Source of the DNA: Neorhizobium vignae
GTDB taxonomy: Bacteria > Pseudomonadota > Alphaproteobacteria > Rhizobiales > Rhizobiaceae
Assembly (NCBI RefSeq): GCF_000732195.1
Contig: NZ_JNNU01000006.1
Coordinates: forward strand, 124,001-188,000
Direction: 5' to 3'
DNA: 64,000 nt
Shown: positions 36,497-47,965 of the stretch, in pieces
Layout of the letters: each line of letters opens with the position of its first letter
Numbering within the stretch: position 1 is the stretch's first letter
Program-made: the position numbers and the translations under genes
The notes under the pieces: model-generated
Seen by the model: the letters and a program-made list of their open reading frames with translations, nothing else
The model's database searches: none
Told to the model about the DNA's origin: nothing

Positions 36497-38302
36497 TCAT
36501 GTCGGTTGGCGGATGCGACGGAGCTCGCCTTCCAGCATCGTCATGTTCACGGGTTTTCGAATGGTCGTCCAGTCGCTGAAGAACTCGTGATCTTCGAGCT
36601 GCTCGTATCCGGTGCAGAACAGGAAGGGCACGCCGCGGGTCTGCAGCCATTCCGCAAAAGGATAGACCGGCTTTCCGCCAAGATTGACGTCGAGAACAGC
36701 GACGTCGGGGAGCTGCGTGCCGCCGACCAGACGCATGGCTTCGTCGGCGGTTGCAGCCGGCCCGACGACTTCCCAGCCGCGCGATTCAAGTTCGCTGCAG
36801 AGTTCCATGGCGATGAGCGTCTCGTCCTCGACGACGAGTATCCGTCCGGCCGAGCCGGTCTCCGACGATCTGGGCGCGGCCTCCTGGCCCGGGGCCGGGG
36901 CGGCTGAAGCGTCGGGACGATAGACGGACTGCGGTAGCGTCGCAACAAGGCACATGCCGGTTGCGGGCCAGCTGATATCGAGTTTGCCAGCCAGCTGGCG
37001 GGTGGCGACCTCGGTCACCAGGGTGGAGCCGAAACCCCTGGAGACGGGCTTGTGCACCGGCGGTCCGCCGGTCTCGGCCCAGCGAAGCTCCAGTTCGAAA
37101 GACGGCAGGATACGCCATGAGACGTCGACCCGCCCTTCCGCGACCGACAATGCCCCGTATTTGACGGCATTGGTGGCAAGTTCATGGATGAGGAGGCTGA
37201 TCGGCTGTACGGCATTGGGGGTGAGGGTGACGGTGGGGCCGCCGATCATAAGCTGGTTGACACTCTGATAGGTTCGGGTTTCCTCGGTGAGGACGGCTGC
37301 GAGGTCTCCGCCCTGCCACCGGTTCTGAGCGAGCAGGGAATGGGCGCGGCTGAGCGTCGAAACGCGTCCCCGAACCGCGACGATGAACTCCTCCTTGGTT
37401 TCGGCGCGTGTGAGGGACACCAGGGCCTGCACGACCGCCAGGGCATTCTTGGCCCGGTGATCGACTTCCCGGGCCAACAGCTGGCGGGAATCCTCGTTGG
37501 CCTTGCGTTCGGTAATATCGCGCAGGATGACGGTCGCAAGTTTTCCCCCGCCGATCTGTACCTGCGAGATCGACGCCTCGACCGGGAATTCCTCGCCATT
37601 GGCGCGCAGGCCGCTGATGGCCCCCAAGGCGCCCATCCGGCGGTTGGTGACCCCGGTCTCCTTGAACAGTCGGATATGTTCGGCATGTCCGTGCCGAAAC
37701 CGCTCGGGGATGAAGCGTTCGATCGGCGAGCCGATCGCATCTTTGCCTGCAACGCCGAACATGCGCTCGGCGGCCGGGTTGAACAGCACGATCCGTTGAC
37801 CTTCGTCGACGGTGATCAGCGCGTCCATCGCCGATTCCACGATCCCCTCCATGCGTCGCCGGCTTTCCAGCAGGGCATCCTCGGCCGCCTTGCGCTCGGT
37901 GATATCGCGCAGGATGACGGTGGCGAGGCGCTCGCCTCCGACCTCGACCTGCGAGATGGAAGCCTCGATCGGAAATTCCGTGCCGTCGGCGCGCAAACCG
38001 CTGATCGCGCCGAGCGAGCCCATCTGTCTCGTGGTCACGCCGGTCTCGGCGAAACGGTGAATGTGCGCTGCGTGGGTCGGACGATAGCGCTCCGGCATGA
38101 AATGGGAGATGTGCTGGCCAAGCGCCTCGTTGGCCGGCAGGCCGAACATGCGCTCCGCGGCCGGATTAAACAGGATCACCCGTTGCTCGTCATCAATGGT
38201 GATGATCCCGTCCATTGCCGAGGCAACGATGCCCTCGAGCCGCTGCATGATTTCAACAGCGGTTTTCTGATTGAGTTTCTGTTGGTGCGGGCGAGATTCC
38301 AT
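36497..38302 (-). CDS. hybrid sensor histidine kinase: PAS-PAS-HWE kinase-receiver
   Basis: A soluble 601-residue hybrid kinase. PAS1 is at about 20-140 and PAS2 at 150-270, both ending in LATVILRDITERKA. The kinase has phospho-acceptor His282 in REVDHRAKNALAVVQALVSL and the N-box HELATNAVKYGALS around residue 378, the HWE/HisKA_2 type. A Pro/Ala linker leads to a receiver (487-601) with DE at 492-493, Asp538 in VAVLDVNLGG and Lys in IRKPVNM. ATG 38302 has a GGAG 10 nt upstream. There are no membrane helices, so it senses a cytoplasmic signal, perhaps redox, light or a small ligand. HWE kinases often feed the general stress response. Confidence 0.92.
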   Translation of the reverse strand: MESRPHQQKLNQKTAVEIMQRLEGIVASAMDGIITIDDEQRVILFNPAAERMFGLPANEALGQHISHFMPERYRPTHAAHIHRFAETGVTTRQMGSLGAISGLRADGTEFPIEASISQVEVGGERLATVILRDITERKAAEDALLESRRRMEGIVESAMDALITVDEGQRIVLFNPAAERMFGVAGKDAIGSPIERFIPERFRHGHAEHIRLFKETGVTNRRMGALGAISGLRANGEEFPVEASISQVQIGGGKLATVILRDITERKANEDSRQLLAREVDHRAKNALAVVQALVSLTRAETKEEFIVAVRGRVSTLSRAHSLLAQNRWQGGDLAAVLTEETRTYQSVNQLMIGGPTVTLTPNAVQPISLLIHELATNAVKYGALSVAEGRVDVSWRILPSFELELRWAETGGPPVHKPVSRGFGSTLVTEVATRQLAGKLDISWPATGMCLVATLPQSVYRPDASAAPAPGQEAAPRSSETGSAGRILVVEDETLIAMELCSELESRGWEVVGPAATADEAMRLVGGTQLPDVAVLDVNLGGKPVYPFAEWLQTRGVPFLFCTGYEQLEDHEFFSDWTTIRKPVNMTMLEGELRRIRQPT

Positions 38303-38517
38303 GACGGCACATCTCCAGTTCAACCCGCGAATCACTGGTGCGATATCGCGTAGGCGGTTGTAACTAATATGCCATCTCGCGCATTTGGTGAATGCGTAAA
38401 TCATTAGATTTATGTGGGAAGGTCATGAAATGCCGGATGCCTTGGCATCGGCAGCGCCGCCGAGGCCCGCGAACGATCAGATCATCGGTCGAAGACACGC
38501 TAATGTTCTGGGAGATT

Positions 38518-38592
38518 TGGAGCGGGCGAAGGGATTCGAACCCTCGACCCCAACCTTGGCAAGGTTGTGCTCTACCACTGAGCTACACCCGC
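38518..38592 (-). tRNA. tRNA-Gly (anticodon GCC)
   Basis: On the minus strand the 75-nt sequence starts GCGGGTGTAGCTCAGTGG, has the anticodon loop TTGCCAA and the T-loop GGTTCGAATCCC, and ends in an encoded CCA. The 7-bp acceptor stem pairs fully (one G-T). The GCC anticodon reads GGC and GGT codons. Confidence 0.97.
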
Positions 38593-38662
38593 TCATCAAT
38601 CCATCGGTCCGTGGTAGTGAAGCTTGACCGTGGCGTCGTGGCTCGTTGCCGGCGACGGGCGC

Positions 38663-38691
38663 TATATGGCCCAGTCCTTTTTCAAATGCAA
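38663..38691 (-). promoter_or_regulatory. sigma-70 type promoter of tRNA-Gly
   Basis: On the minus strand TTGCAT (38691-38686), a 17-nt spacer and CATATA (38668-38663) form a good -35/-10 pair, about 70 bp before the tRNA 5' end. Confidence 0.6.
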
Positions 38692-38747
38692 CAGGGAAAT
38701 GACGATTGGCGCCAAGAAAAATTGCGATCCCGTCAAAGCCCCTGCAA

Positions 38748-38776
38748 ACCGCCGGTTCCGTGTCGGAACCGGCGGT
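38748..38776 (-). terminator. strong stem-loop after the cytochrome gene
   Basis: A 13-bp perfect stem (ACCGCCGGTTCCG / CGGAACCGGCGGT) with a 3-nt loop begins 10 bp after the cytochrome stop. On the minus strand it is followed only by TTTGC, so termination may be partial. Confidence 0.65.
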
Positions 38777-38786
38777 CGCGTTATCT

Positions 38787-39440
38787 TCAGGATGCGGGGC
38801 AGGCTGCTCCGGACTTCACCCAGGCGCTGATGAGCTCGCCGAATTCGGCCTGCGTGCCCGGCACCGGTTCGCGGCCGGCGCCGGGGTTCCAGCCCCAGCC
38901 GACCAGTTCGTCATGCGCCATATGCTCGACGATCTGATCCATGGTCTTGCCGCCGTTGCGGGCCGGGTCCTTGATCTGCTGACAGATCTGCCCAAGCGAT
39001 TTGCCGACCCAGGCCATTTCGACCGGCGCAAGATGCCAGGCGGGATTGCCCGGAATGCTCTTGATCGTGTCGGCCTGGCCGACAACCGGTGTGTTTTCGG
39101 CGCTGTGGCAGGTGGTGCACTGCATGCCCGGCAGGCCCATGCCACCGTCGCCACGGAAGACCGGTGGCTGGTGCGGATGCATGTTGGCACCCTGAAGCGG
39201 CCGGTCTGTCGCCGGGTGACAGTTGACGCAGCGCGGGTGCTGGATGACCTTGCCCGCCTCCTGAAAGAGCGCCACGGAGCGTTCCCGCTCGTTGGCGATC
39301 GACTGGAAGGAGGCGGCGGGCTTCAGCGTTTTAGCATTGGCCTGGGCGTCCTGGGCGACCGAGGCGGGCGACAGCAGCGTGCCGACACCTACGAAAAGAC
39401 AGAGGGCGGCAACGCCGGTGATAGCGAGTTTCCAATTCAT
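38787..39440 (-). CDS. diheme-type cytochrome c of the molybdenum hydroxylase
   Basis: A 217-residue exported protein with an N-terminal signal segment (about residues 1-29) and two heme-binding motifs, CVNCH (71-75) and CTTCH (108-112). It should sit in the periplasm and take electrons from the molybdenum hydroxylase encoded 14 bp upstream, passing them to the respiratory chain. Similar cytochromes accompany isoquinoline 1-oxidoreductase-like enzymes. It is the last gene of a three-gene operon, with a strong hairpin after it. Confidence 0.85.
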   Translation of the reverse strand: MNWKLAITGVAALCLFVGVGTLLSPASVAQDAQANAKTLKPAASFQSIANERERSVALFQEAGKVIQHPRCVNCHPATDRPLQGANMHPHQPPVFRGDGGMGLPGMQCTTCHSAENTPVVGQADTIKSIPGNPAWHLAPVEMAWVGKSLGQICQQIKDPARNGGKTMDQIVEHMAHDELVGWGWNPGAGREPVPGTQAEFGELISAWVKSGAACPAS

Positions 39441-39453
39441 CGGGTTTTGATCC

Positions 39454-41607
<2,154 letters not shown>

Positions 41608-41610
41608 GGC

Positions 41611-42069
41611 TCAGCCCTCCATCGAATTGGCAGCGTTGTGGATCGCCGCACGGATGCGATGGTAGGTGGCGCAACGACAGATATTGCCGGTCATCGCGCC
41701 GTCGATATCGGCATCCGTCGGCTTCGGCACCATCTGCAGCAGGGCGACCGCCGACATGACCTGCCCGGACTGACAGTAACCGCATTGGGGCACGTCAAGG
41801 CCCGCCCAAGCCGTCTTCACAGCATCGGCTTCCTTGCCCGAAACGCCTTCGATGGTGACGACGTCCGAGCCTTCGATCGTGGCGATCGGGGTCACGCAAG
41901 AGCGGCGGGGCATGCCGTCGAGATGGACAGTGCAGGCGCCGCACTGGGCGACGCCGCAGCCGTATTTGGTACCCGTGAGCTTTTCGAAGTCGCGGATGAC
42001 CCAGAGAAGCGGGGTGTCGGGGTCGCCGTCGAACGTTCTTTCCTGTCCGTTGAGCGTGAAGGTGACCAT
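41611..42069 (-). CDS. 2Fe-2S subunit of the molybdenum hydroxylase
   Basis: A 152-residue subunit with two 2Fe-2S clusters. The plant-type cluster uses Cys38, Cys43, Cys46 and Cys58 (CGVAQCGACTVHLDG); the second, helical-domain cluster uses Cys96, Cys99, Cys131 and Cys133 (CGYCQSGQ and CRC). It passes electrons from the molybdenum site to the cytochrome. First gene of the operon. No FAD subunit is encoded, which fits the iorAB-type enzymes that use a cytochrome instead. Confidence 0.95.
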   Translation of the reverse strand: MVTFTLNGQERTFDGDPDTPLLWVIRDFEKLTGTKYGCGVAQCGACTVHLDGMPRRSCVTPIATIEGSDVVTIEGVSGKEADAVKTAWAGLDVPQCGYCQSGQVMSAVALLQMVPKPTDADIDGAMTGNICRCATYHRIRAAIHNAANSMEG

Positions 42070-42375
42070 GAGGGGACCTTTCTTATGAGAAGCCGGGCGC
42101 TGCGCCGGCGCTGGAGATGAAGATGAAGTGGTTGCTATCGGCCGGGGCCGGTAACCAAGGGCGCGGAAATTCGCGTCGAAAAAACTTGAGAAATCTAGAA
42201 TAGTTATTGTTTATCAGCTGGATGCCGGGTGAAATCCGGTTCTCCTCAGCTGGAATAGATGGTCGATCATCATACAAGTTCAAGCGCCTCACGAGATCGT
42301 GTGCACCTGCCTTGGCCGGCCCAACCATTCCGGTTATAGTCCGCCCGCCCCGCCAACAGAGCCAATTCCATCAGC
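42070..42375. other. 306-bp divergent intergenic region
   Basis: It lies between the molybdenum-hydroxylase operon (minus) and the deacylase gene (plus). The centre (42180-42230) is AT-rich and probably holds promoters. I see no riboswitch, hairpin or known operator. Confidence 0.4.
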
Positions 42376-42885
42376 ATGACAGAGACAAAGCCGAAAACCG
42401 CCGAGGATCTTTTCCGTTTCCTCGACAGTCTGAATATTCCGCATTCGACAAAGACACATCCGCCGGTTTTCACCGTGGCGGAATCCGAAAGCCTGCGTGA
42501 CGAGATCCCCGGAGGCCATACCAAGAACCTGTTCGTGAAGGACAAAAAGGACCAGTATTTCGTCCTGACGGTCGAGGAGCGCGCGACGGTCGACCTGAAG
42601 ACCGTGCACAAGGTGATCGGAGCGTCGAGCCGCGTCTCGTTCGGGCGGGCGGAAATGCTTCTGGAATATCTGGGCGTGGTTCCCGGCTCGGTGACGGTGT
42701 TCGGCGCCTTCAACGATACCGGGCGCAATGTTACCTTCGTGCTCGACGAAGACCTGATGAAGCAGGACATCATCAACGGCCATCCGCTGTCGAACGATGC
42801 CACGACGTCGATCGGGCGCGGCGATCTCATCCGCTTTCTGGAGGCGACCGGACATGCGCCGCTTGTCTTGAAAGTAACAGACTGA
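42376..42885 (+). CDS. YbaK/ProX-type aminoacyl-tRNA deacylase
   Basis: A 169-residue editing domain protein. The family segments are THPPVFTVAESESL, GGHTKNLFVKDKKDQYFVLTV (with the conserved Lys) and GSVTVFGAFND. It stands alone from ProRS, and should clear mischarged tRNAs in trans; the GxxxP-like and NLFVKDKK features are those of the ProXp-ala/PrdX group that removes Ala from tRNA-Pro. The exact amino acid removed is inferred. Confidence 0.88.
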   Translation: MTETKPKTAEDLFRFLDSLNIPHSTKTHPPVFTVAESESLRDEIPGGHTKNLFVKDKKDQYFVLTVEERATVDLKTVHKVIGASSRVSFGRAEMLLEYLGVVPGSVTVFGAFNDTGRNVTFVLDEDLMKQDIINGHPLSNDATTSIGRGDLIRFLEATGHAPLVLKVTD

Positions 42886-42942
42886 CATACGATCTTTGCA
42901 GCCTAGACGGCGAAGATGCGAAGCGTTCCCGGGAGAACATTC

Positions 42943-43917
42943 ATGAGCGGCAGCAATAACCCCTATGGTGGTTCTTACGGCGGACAGATGACCGCCTCGG
43001 CAAGTTTTGGCGCGGCACCCGCCGCATCGGCTCCTGCAGGGGGTTACGTCTCCGATACGAGCACGGCCGGTTTCACCAAGGACGTTCTCGAGGAATCGCG
43101 CCGGCAGCCGGTGCTGGTGGATTTCTGGGCGCCTTGGTGCGGCCCGTGCAAGCAGCTGACGCCGGTACTCGAAAAGGTCGTCAACGAAGGCCAGGGTCGG
43201 GTGAAGCTCGTCAAGATGAATATCGACGATCATCCGTCGATCCCGGGCCAGCTCGGCATCCAGTCGATCCCGGCGGTCATCGCCTTTGTCGACGGCCGTC
43301 CGGTCGACGGTTTCATGGGCGCCGTCCCGGAAAGCCAGGTTCGCCAGTTCATCGACAAGCTTGCCGGACCTCCCGGCGCCGATCAGGCTGCCGAGATCGA
43401 AGCGGCGCTCGTCGAGGCCGACACCCTGCTTGCCGGCGGGGAAATCCAGGAAGCCGCCCAGCTTTACGGCGCCGTCCTGCAGGCCGATCCGGAAAACCCC
43501 AAGGCTGCCGCCGGGATGATGCAGTGCCTGATCGCCATGGGCGAGACGGCTCGCGCCAGCCAGATGCTCGCCTCTCTCCCGGAAGAGCTTGCCAAGGAAC
43601 CGGCGGTCCAGGCGGTTGCCAAGAAGCTCGAGCAGATCGAGGAAGCCCGCAAGCTCGGCGATCCCGTAGCGCTGGAGCGCCAGCTCGATGCTAATCCGGA
43701 CGACCACGACGCCCGCCTGAAGCTCGCCAAGATCCTCAACGTCCAGGGCGAACGCGACAAGGCTGCCGAGCACCTGCTGACCATCATGCGCAAGGACCGC
43801 ACGTTCGACGACGACGGCGCCCGCCGTCAGCTCCTGGCATTCTTTGATGTCTGGGGTCCGAAGGATCCGGCGACCATCGCCGCCCGCCGCCGCCTCTCCT
43901 CCATCCTGTTTTCGTGA
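42943..43917 (+). CDS. thioredoxin-TPR protein (CnoX/YbbN-like)
   Basis: A 324-residue protein. After a Gly/Ala-rich N-terminal 40 residues, a thioredoxin fold carries the active site WCGPCK (Trp65, Cys66, Cys69). The C-terminal 200 residues are helical TPR-like repeats (EIEAALVEADTLLAGGEIQEAAQLYGAVLQADPENPKAAAGM). It resembles CnoX, a chaperedoxin that protects proteins from oxidation and hands them to chaperonin. The CxxC form found here should keep redox activity. ATG 42943 has a GGAG site 7 nt upstream. Confidence 0.9.
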   Translation: MSGSNNPYGGSYGGQMTASASFGAAPAASAPAGGYVSDTSTAGFTKDVLEESRRQPVLVDFWAPWCGPCKQLTPVLEKVVNEGQGRVKLVKMNIDDHPSIPGQLGIQSIPAVIAFVDGRPVDGFMGAVPESQVRQFIDKLAGPPGADQAAEIEAALVEADTLLAGGEIQEAAQLYGAVLQADPENPKAAAGMMQCLIAMGETARASQMLASLPEELAKEPAVQAVAKKLEQIEEARKLGDPVALERQLDANPDDHDARLKLAKILNVQGERDKAAEHLLTIMRKDRTFDDDGARRQLLAFFDVWGPKDPATIAARRRLSSILFS

Positions 43918-44065
43918 GCCCGGACCTGTTTTCGTGAGGCGGGCGCCAATCCCCGAGGATTGGCCTTGCGTTCTCGGGTAGGCGCCCCACATAATTCGTT
44001 GCGGCGAATCTTTGGTCTTGGCCGACGGTCGTCTGGCCAGTGATCCTCTGGGAGGTGTCGGACCC

Positions 44066-44743
44066 ATGCATGTGGGAAACGCAAGATATCTGAAGCGCGA
44101 GGATCTGCCGGAGACTATTCCTGTCTTCCCTCTCACCGGCGCACTGCTTCTGCCGGGCGGACAGCTGCCGCTCAACATCTTCGAGCCCCGTTATCTTGCG
44201 ATGTTCGACGCGGCGCTCGCCGGTGACCGGCTGATCGGTATCGTGCAGCCGTCGCTGCTCGAATCCGGCGAAGCTGCCGAGGGTCCGCGCGCGGCCCTTT
44301 CGACGGTCGGCTGCATCGGCCGCATCACCTCCTTTGCCGAGACGGGCGACGGGCGCTACATCACCTCGATCAGCGGCATCTGCCGGTTCCGGCTCATCGA
44401 AGAAGTCGGCACGGGCCATCCCTACCGCACATTCAAGATCGCACCGATGATGACGGACCTCTCCACCGAGGACGACGAGGGTACGGTCGATCGCGCCGAG
44501 CTGCTGCGCGTTTTCCGCGCCTATCTGGACGCCAACAAGCTGGAGGCGGATTGGGAAAGCGTCGAGCGCGCCGGCAACCGCACGCTCGTCAACTCGCTGT
44601 CGATGATGTCACCCTTCGGACCTGCGGAGAAACAGGCTCTTCTCGAAGCGCCAGACCTGCGGACCCGCGCCGAAACGCTGATCGCGATCACGGAAATCCT
44701 GCTCGCGCGGGATTTCGGCGATTCCGACACCATGCTCCAGTAA
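44066..44743 (+). CDS. LON substrate-binding-domain protein
   Basis: A 225-residue protein containing only the N-terminal domain of Lon protease. [34 protein letters not shown] is the domain's hallmark. There is no AAA+ or peptidase part. Its role is unknown; such proteins may bind unfolded substrates. ATG 44066 has a GGGAGG site 10 nt upstream, and earlier in-frame codons lie in the leader. Trm112-like gene follows after 11 bp. Confidence 0.9.
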   Translation: MHVGNARYLKREDLPETIPVFPLTGALLLPGGQLPLNIFEPRYLAMFDAALAGDRLIGIVQPSLLESGEAAEGPRAALSTVGCIGRITSFAETGDGRYITSISGICRFRLIEEVGTGHPYRTFKIAPMMTDLSTEDDEGTVDRAELLRVFRAYLDANKLEADWESVERAGNRTLVNSLSMMSPFGPAEKQALLEAPDLRTRAETLIAITEILLARDFGDSDTMLQ

Positions 44744-44754
44744 GGCTGAAGTCC

Positions 44755-44943
44755 ATGGACGAGAAACTCAGCAAGGTCGATCCCAAACTGCTCGACCTGC
44801 TCGTCTGCCCGCTCTCCAAGAGCCGGCTGTCCCTCAACCGGGAGACCAACGAGCTCATCTCCCAGAAGGCGCAGCTCGCCTACCCGATCCGCGACGGTAT
44901 CCCCATCATGCTGATTTCCGAGGCCCGCAAGATCGAGGACTGA
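44755..44943 (+). CDS. Trm112/UPF0434-family small protein
   Basis: A 62-residue protein: [21 protein letters not shown], then [20 protein letters not shown]. This is the YcaR/UPF0434 group related to eukaryotic Trm112, an activator of methyltransferases. Only one Cys remains of the zinc-knuckle positions, common in the bacterial group. It overlaps nothing and lies 11 bp after the LON-domain gene, probably one transcript. Confidence 0.9.
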   Translation: MDEKLSKVDPKLLDLLVCPLSKSRLSLNRETNELISQKAQLAYPIRDGIPIMLISEARKIED

Positions 44944-44960
44944 GGTTTGGTCGGCTTGGG

Positions 44961-45137
44961 AGAGACAACGTTTCTCCGTTGTCTCTGTCTGGATCCTCGG
45001 GTCAGGCCCGAGGACGACGACGGAGAGGTGAGTCTGCAGGTGCCTAAGGCGCCTTAGAGAGGGTCGCAGCGCTTCCTCTTTCGCTGATCGGTTCTACGCA
45101 CTCCGTCATCCTCGGGCCTTGACCCGAGGATCCAAAC
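44961..45137. repeat. RIME-like intergenic mosaic element 1
   Basis: Three parts in order: a 10-bp hairpin AGAGACAACG / CGTTGTCTCT (44961-44986), a palindromic module GGATCCTCGGGTCAGGCCCGAGG (starting 44991), and an inverted copy of that module (45104-45137) after an 85-bp spacer. It fills the gap between the 3' ends of the Trm112-like and UbiH-type genes. The same design recurs at 53983. These look like the mosaic palindromes abundant in rhizobia. Confidence 0.8.
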
Positions 45138-45187
45138 GTAAGCACGCGAAAAATGCGCTTTACCTCCTGAGCCAGAGAAGAGGTGAG

Positions 45188-46402
45188 CTAAATCGCCTCG
45201 CCCGCCAGCAGTTTCGGGCCATCCTGGCCGCTCTTTCCGGCCGCCTGGTCGATGAAGAAGGTCTTCAGCTTCGGGAGCTTTTCGACAATGCCAAGGCCGA
45301 AGTCGCGGGCGATGCGGATCGGCGTGATATCGTTGGAGAACAGCCGGTTCAGCACGTCGGTCGTGACCCCCATGCGGAACGTATCGAAACGCCGCCAGGA
45401 CTGGTAACGCTCCAGCACGTTGAGCGCGCCGATATCGAGGCCGAGACGATCGGCTTCCACGACGGTTTCCGCCAGCGCCGCGACATCCTTGAAACCGAGA
45501 TTGAGGCCCTGGCCGGAAATCGGGTGGATGCCGTGCGCCGCATCGCCGGCAAGGGCGACGCGCGGTGCCACGAAGGCGCGGGCGAGCGTCAGGCCGAGCG
45601 GGAAGGCGCGTTTGCCGCCGACCACCGTCAGTTCGCCGAGCTTGTGGCCGAAACGGCGCTGCAGCTCTTCCTCGAACACCAGGTCGTCGGAGGCGACCAG
45701 CCGGTTGGCCTCGTTCGTGCGCTCCGTCCAGACGAGCGAGGAACGGTTGTTGGTGAGCGGCAGGATCGCAAACGGGCCGGACGGCAGGAAATGTTCTTCC
45801 GCCACACCTTCATGCGGCCGCTCGTGGGCAACCGTCGTGACGATGCCGGACTGGCCGTAATCCCAGGTGACGGTCTTGATGCCGGCCATGTCGCGCAGCT
45901 TGGAGCGCACACCGTCGCAGGCGACGAGAAGGCGGGTCTCGACCGTCGAGCCGTCGGAGAGCGACACCGTGCAACGGGTGCTGCCGGAGTGGAAGCCGGT
46001 GGCGGAAAGCCCGTGGCGGATGGTGATGCCAAGCCGTTCGGCAGCACCGCGCAGGGCTCTCACCATGGCGACGTTCGGCACCATGTGGGCGAACGGCCTG
46101 ACTTCCTCGATTTCGCCGTCGAATGTAAGGAAGACCGGCCGCACCGGATCGGACGTGCGGCTGTCGGTGACGACCATCCGGTTGATCGGCTGGGCATCGA
46201 CGGCAATCTCGTTCCAGACGCCGATGACGTCCAGCATGCGGGTCGCGGCCGCAATGATGGCAGAGGCCCGCTCGTCCTTTTCCCAGGTGCCGGCAGGAGC
46301 CGCCTCGATCACCTCGACCTGCAGATGCGGCGCCGCCTGCTTGACCGCGACAGCGGCGGCGAGACCCACATAACCGCCTCCTACAACCAGCATGTCCAGC
46401 AT
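45188..46402 (-). CDS. UbiH/UbiF-family FAD-dependent hydroxylase
   Basis: A 404-residue flavin monooxygenase of ubiquinone synthesis. It has the FAD-binding GGGYVGLAAAVAVKQ near the N-terminus, a middle DG motif in LLVACDGVRSKLRD, and the GD motif in VALAGDAAHGIHPISGQGLNLGFKDV. Alphaproteobacteria use variable sets of UbiH-like enzymes (including UbiL) for ring positions 1, 5 and 6, so the exact position is not assignable. It is divergent from tesB. Confidence 0.9.
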   Translation of the reverse strand: MLDMLVVGGGYVGLAAAVAVKQAAPHLQVEVIEAAPAGTWEKDERASAIIAAATRMLDVIGVWNEIAVDAQPINRMVVTDSRTSDPVRPVFLTFDGEIEEVRPFAHMVPNVAMVRALRGAAERLGITIRHGLSATGFHSGSTRCTVSLSDGSTVETRLLVACDGVRSKLRDMAGIKTVTWDYGQSGIVTTVAHERPHEGVAEEHFLPSGPFAILPLTNNRSSLVWTERTNEANRLVASDDLVFEEELQRRFGHKLGELTVVGGKRAFPLGLTLARAFVAPRVALAGDAAHGIHPISGQGLNLGFKDVAALAETVVEADRLGLDIGALNVLERYQSWRRFDTFRMGVTTDVLNRLFSNDITPIRIARDFGLGIVEKLPKLKTFFIDQAAGKSGQDGPKLLAGEAI

Positions 46403-46489
46403 TTGCCTAAACTCCTGTGAGACTTGAGAATATCATGTCCTGGATATAGATCATCCTGACGCCGCTTCCTATCACCGGAGTTCGTCATA

Positions 46490-47374
46490 ATGTCGCGCCA
46501 GACCGAATCCCCCTCCGCCATGGAACAGCTCATTGCGACGCTCGACCTCGAAAAGCTCGAGGAGAACATCTATCGCGGCACCAGCCCGGATGTCGGCTGG
46601 CAGCGGGTATTCGGCGGGCAGGTGATCGCCCAGGCCCTGATGGCCGCCCAGCGCACCGTGGAAGTCGATCGTTTCGTGCATTCGCTGCATGCCTATTTCA
46701 TGCGTCCCGGCGATCCTTCCGTTCCGATCCTCTATCAGGTGGAGCGCATCCGCGACGGGTCAAGCTTCACCACCCGCCGGGCGGTAGCGGTGCAGCACGG
46801 CAAGGCAATCTTTGCCATGTCGGCTTCGTTCCAAGTGGAGGAGGGCGGTTACGAACACCAGATCGACATGCCTTCGGTGACCCAACCGGAAGATCTGATG
46901 GGCGAGAAGGAGTTCAAGGAACTCTTTCTCAAGAAGGCGCCGGAGAACGTGCGTCGTTACTGGAGCCGGGAGCGGCCGATCGAAGTGCGCCCCACCTCGC
47001 TCTTGCACTATCTCACCAGGGACAAGCTCGAACCACGGCAGGACATCTGGGTCCGGACGGTCGGCGAGGTGCCGTCCGACCGCCACTATCAGGCAGCCGT
47101 GCTCGCCTATCTCTCCGACATGACGCTGCTCGACGCGTCGCTCTATCCCCACGGCACGTCGATCTTCGATCCGACGCTTCAGGCGGCGAGCCTCGACCAC
47201 GCCATGTGGTTTCACAGGCCCGCTACATTCGACGACTGGCTCCTCTATACGCAGGACAGCCCGAGCGCCTCCGGCGCCCGCGGAATGACCCGGGGTAGCA
47301 TTTACACCCGTTCTGGCACACTGATCGCCTCGGTCGCCCAGGAAGGACTGATTCGGAAAAAGGCAAATGATTAA
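46490..47374 (+). CDS. tesB: acyl-CoA thioesterase II
   Basis: A 294-residue double-hotdog thioesterase. Key segments are GWQRVFGGQVIAQALMAAQRTV (first hotdog), HSLHAYFMRPGDPSVPILYQVERIRDG and FTTRRAVAVQHG, then the second hotdog with LAYLSDMTLLDASLYPHG and LDHAMWFHRP. It hydrolyses medium- and long-chain acyl-CoA. It may release 3-hydroxyacyl groups from PHB or fatty-acid pools, but no link is shown here. Confidence 0.95.
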   Translation: MSRQTESPSAMEQLIATLDLEKLEENIYRGTSPDVGWQRVFGGQVIAQALMAAQRTVEVDRFVHSLHAYFMRPGDPSVPILYQVERIRDGSSFTTRRAVAVQHGKAIFAMSASFQVEEGGYEHQIDMPSVTQPEDLMGEKEFKELFLKKAPENVRRYWSRERPIEVRPTSLLHYLTRDKLEPRQDIWVRTVGEVPSDRHYQAAVLAYLSDMTLLDASLYPHGTSIFDPTLQAASLDHAMWFHRPATFDDWLLYTQDSPSASGARGMTRGSIYTRSGTLIASVAQEGLIRKKAND

Positions 47375-47377
47375 TAT

Positions 47378-47403
47378 TTGTGCAATTTTCCAATTTTGCA
47401 CAA
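47378..47403. promoter_or_regulatory. inverted repeat upstream of the glnK promoter
   Basis: An 8-bp perfect inverted repeat TTGTGCAA / TTGCACAA with 10 nt between the arms begins 4 bp after the tesB stop, and its centre is about 105 bp before the sigma-54 promoter. Position fits an NtrC-type enhancer, but the arms point opposite to the usual GCAC-GTGC form, so the identity is uncertain. Confidence 0.45.
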
Positions 47404-47495
47404 GTTTTGGACGTCTTTGCGCCATCCAAATGCCCGTTTTTTGAGGCCTGCGTCGTAAGTCTTTACATTTCAATAACTTATAGGCCAGATCGAAA

Positions 47496-47511
47496 CTGGC
47501 ACGCCCCTTGA
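47496..47511 (+). promoter_or_regulatory. sigma-54 promoter of glnK-amtB
   Basis: CTGGCACG-N4-TTGA matches the -24/-12 consensus (TGGCACG-N4-TTGC) with one change at the last base. It is 88 bp before the glnK ATG. RpoN-NtrC control of glnK-amtB under nitrogen limitation is the known pattern. Confidence 0.85.
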
Positions 47512-47937
<426 letters not shown>

Positions 47938-47965
47938 GCAGGGCCGACAGGGGAGTTTTTTAGCT

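Noticed and set aside
38392..38937. Open frames overlapping the tRNA-Gly region
   Set aside because: They read through the tRNA and its promoter; translated tRNA sequence is a known artefact.
42083..42328. 81-codon minus-strand frame starting VGPAKAGAHD
   Set aside because: Its start resembles translated intergenic repeat DNA seen as false proteins in many genomes; codon use is poor and no ribosome site is convincing.
42334..44178. 614-codon minus-strand frame across the deacylase, thioredoxin-TPR and LON genes
   Set aside because: It spans several well-supported genes on the plus strand and has shadow-type composition.
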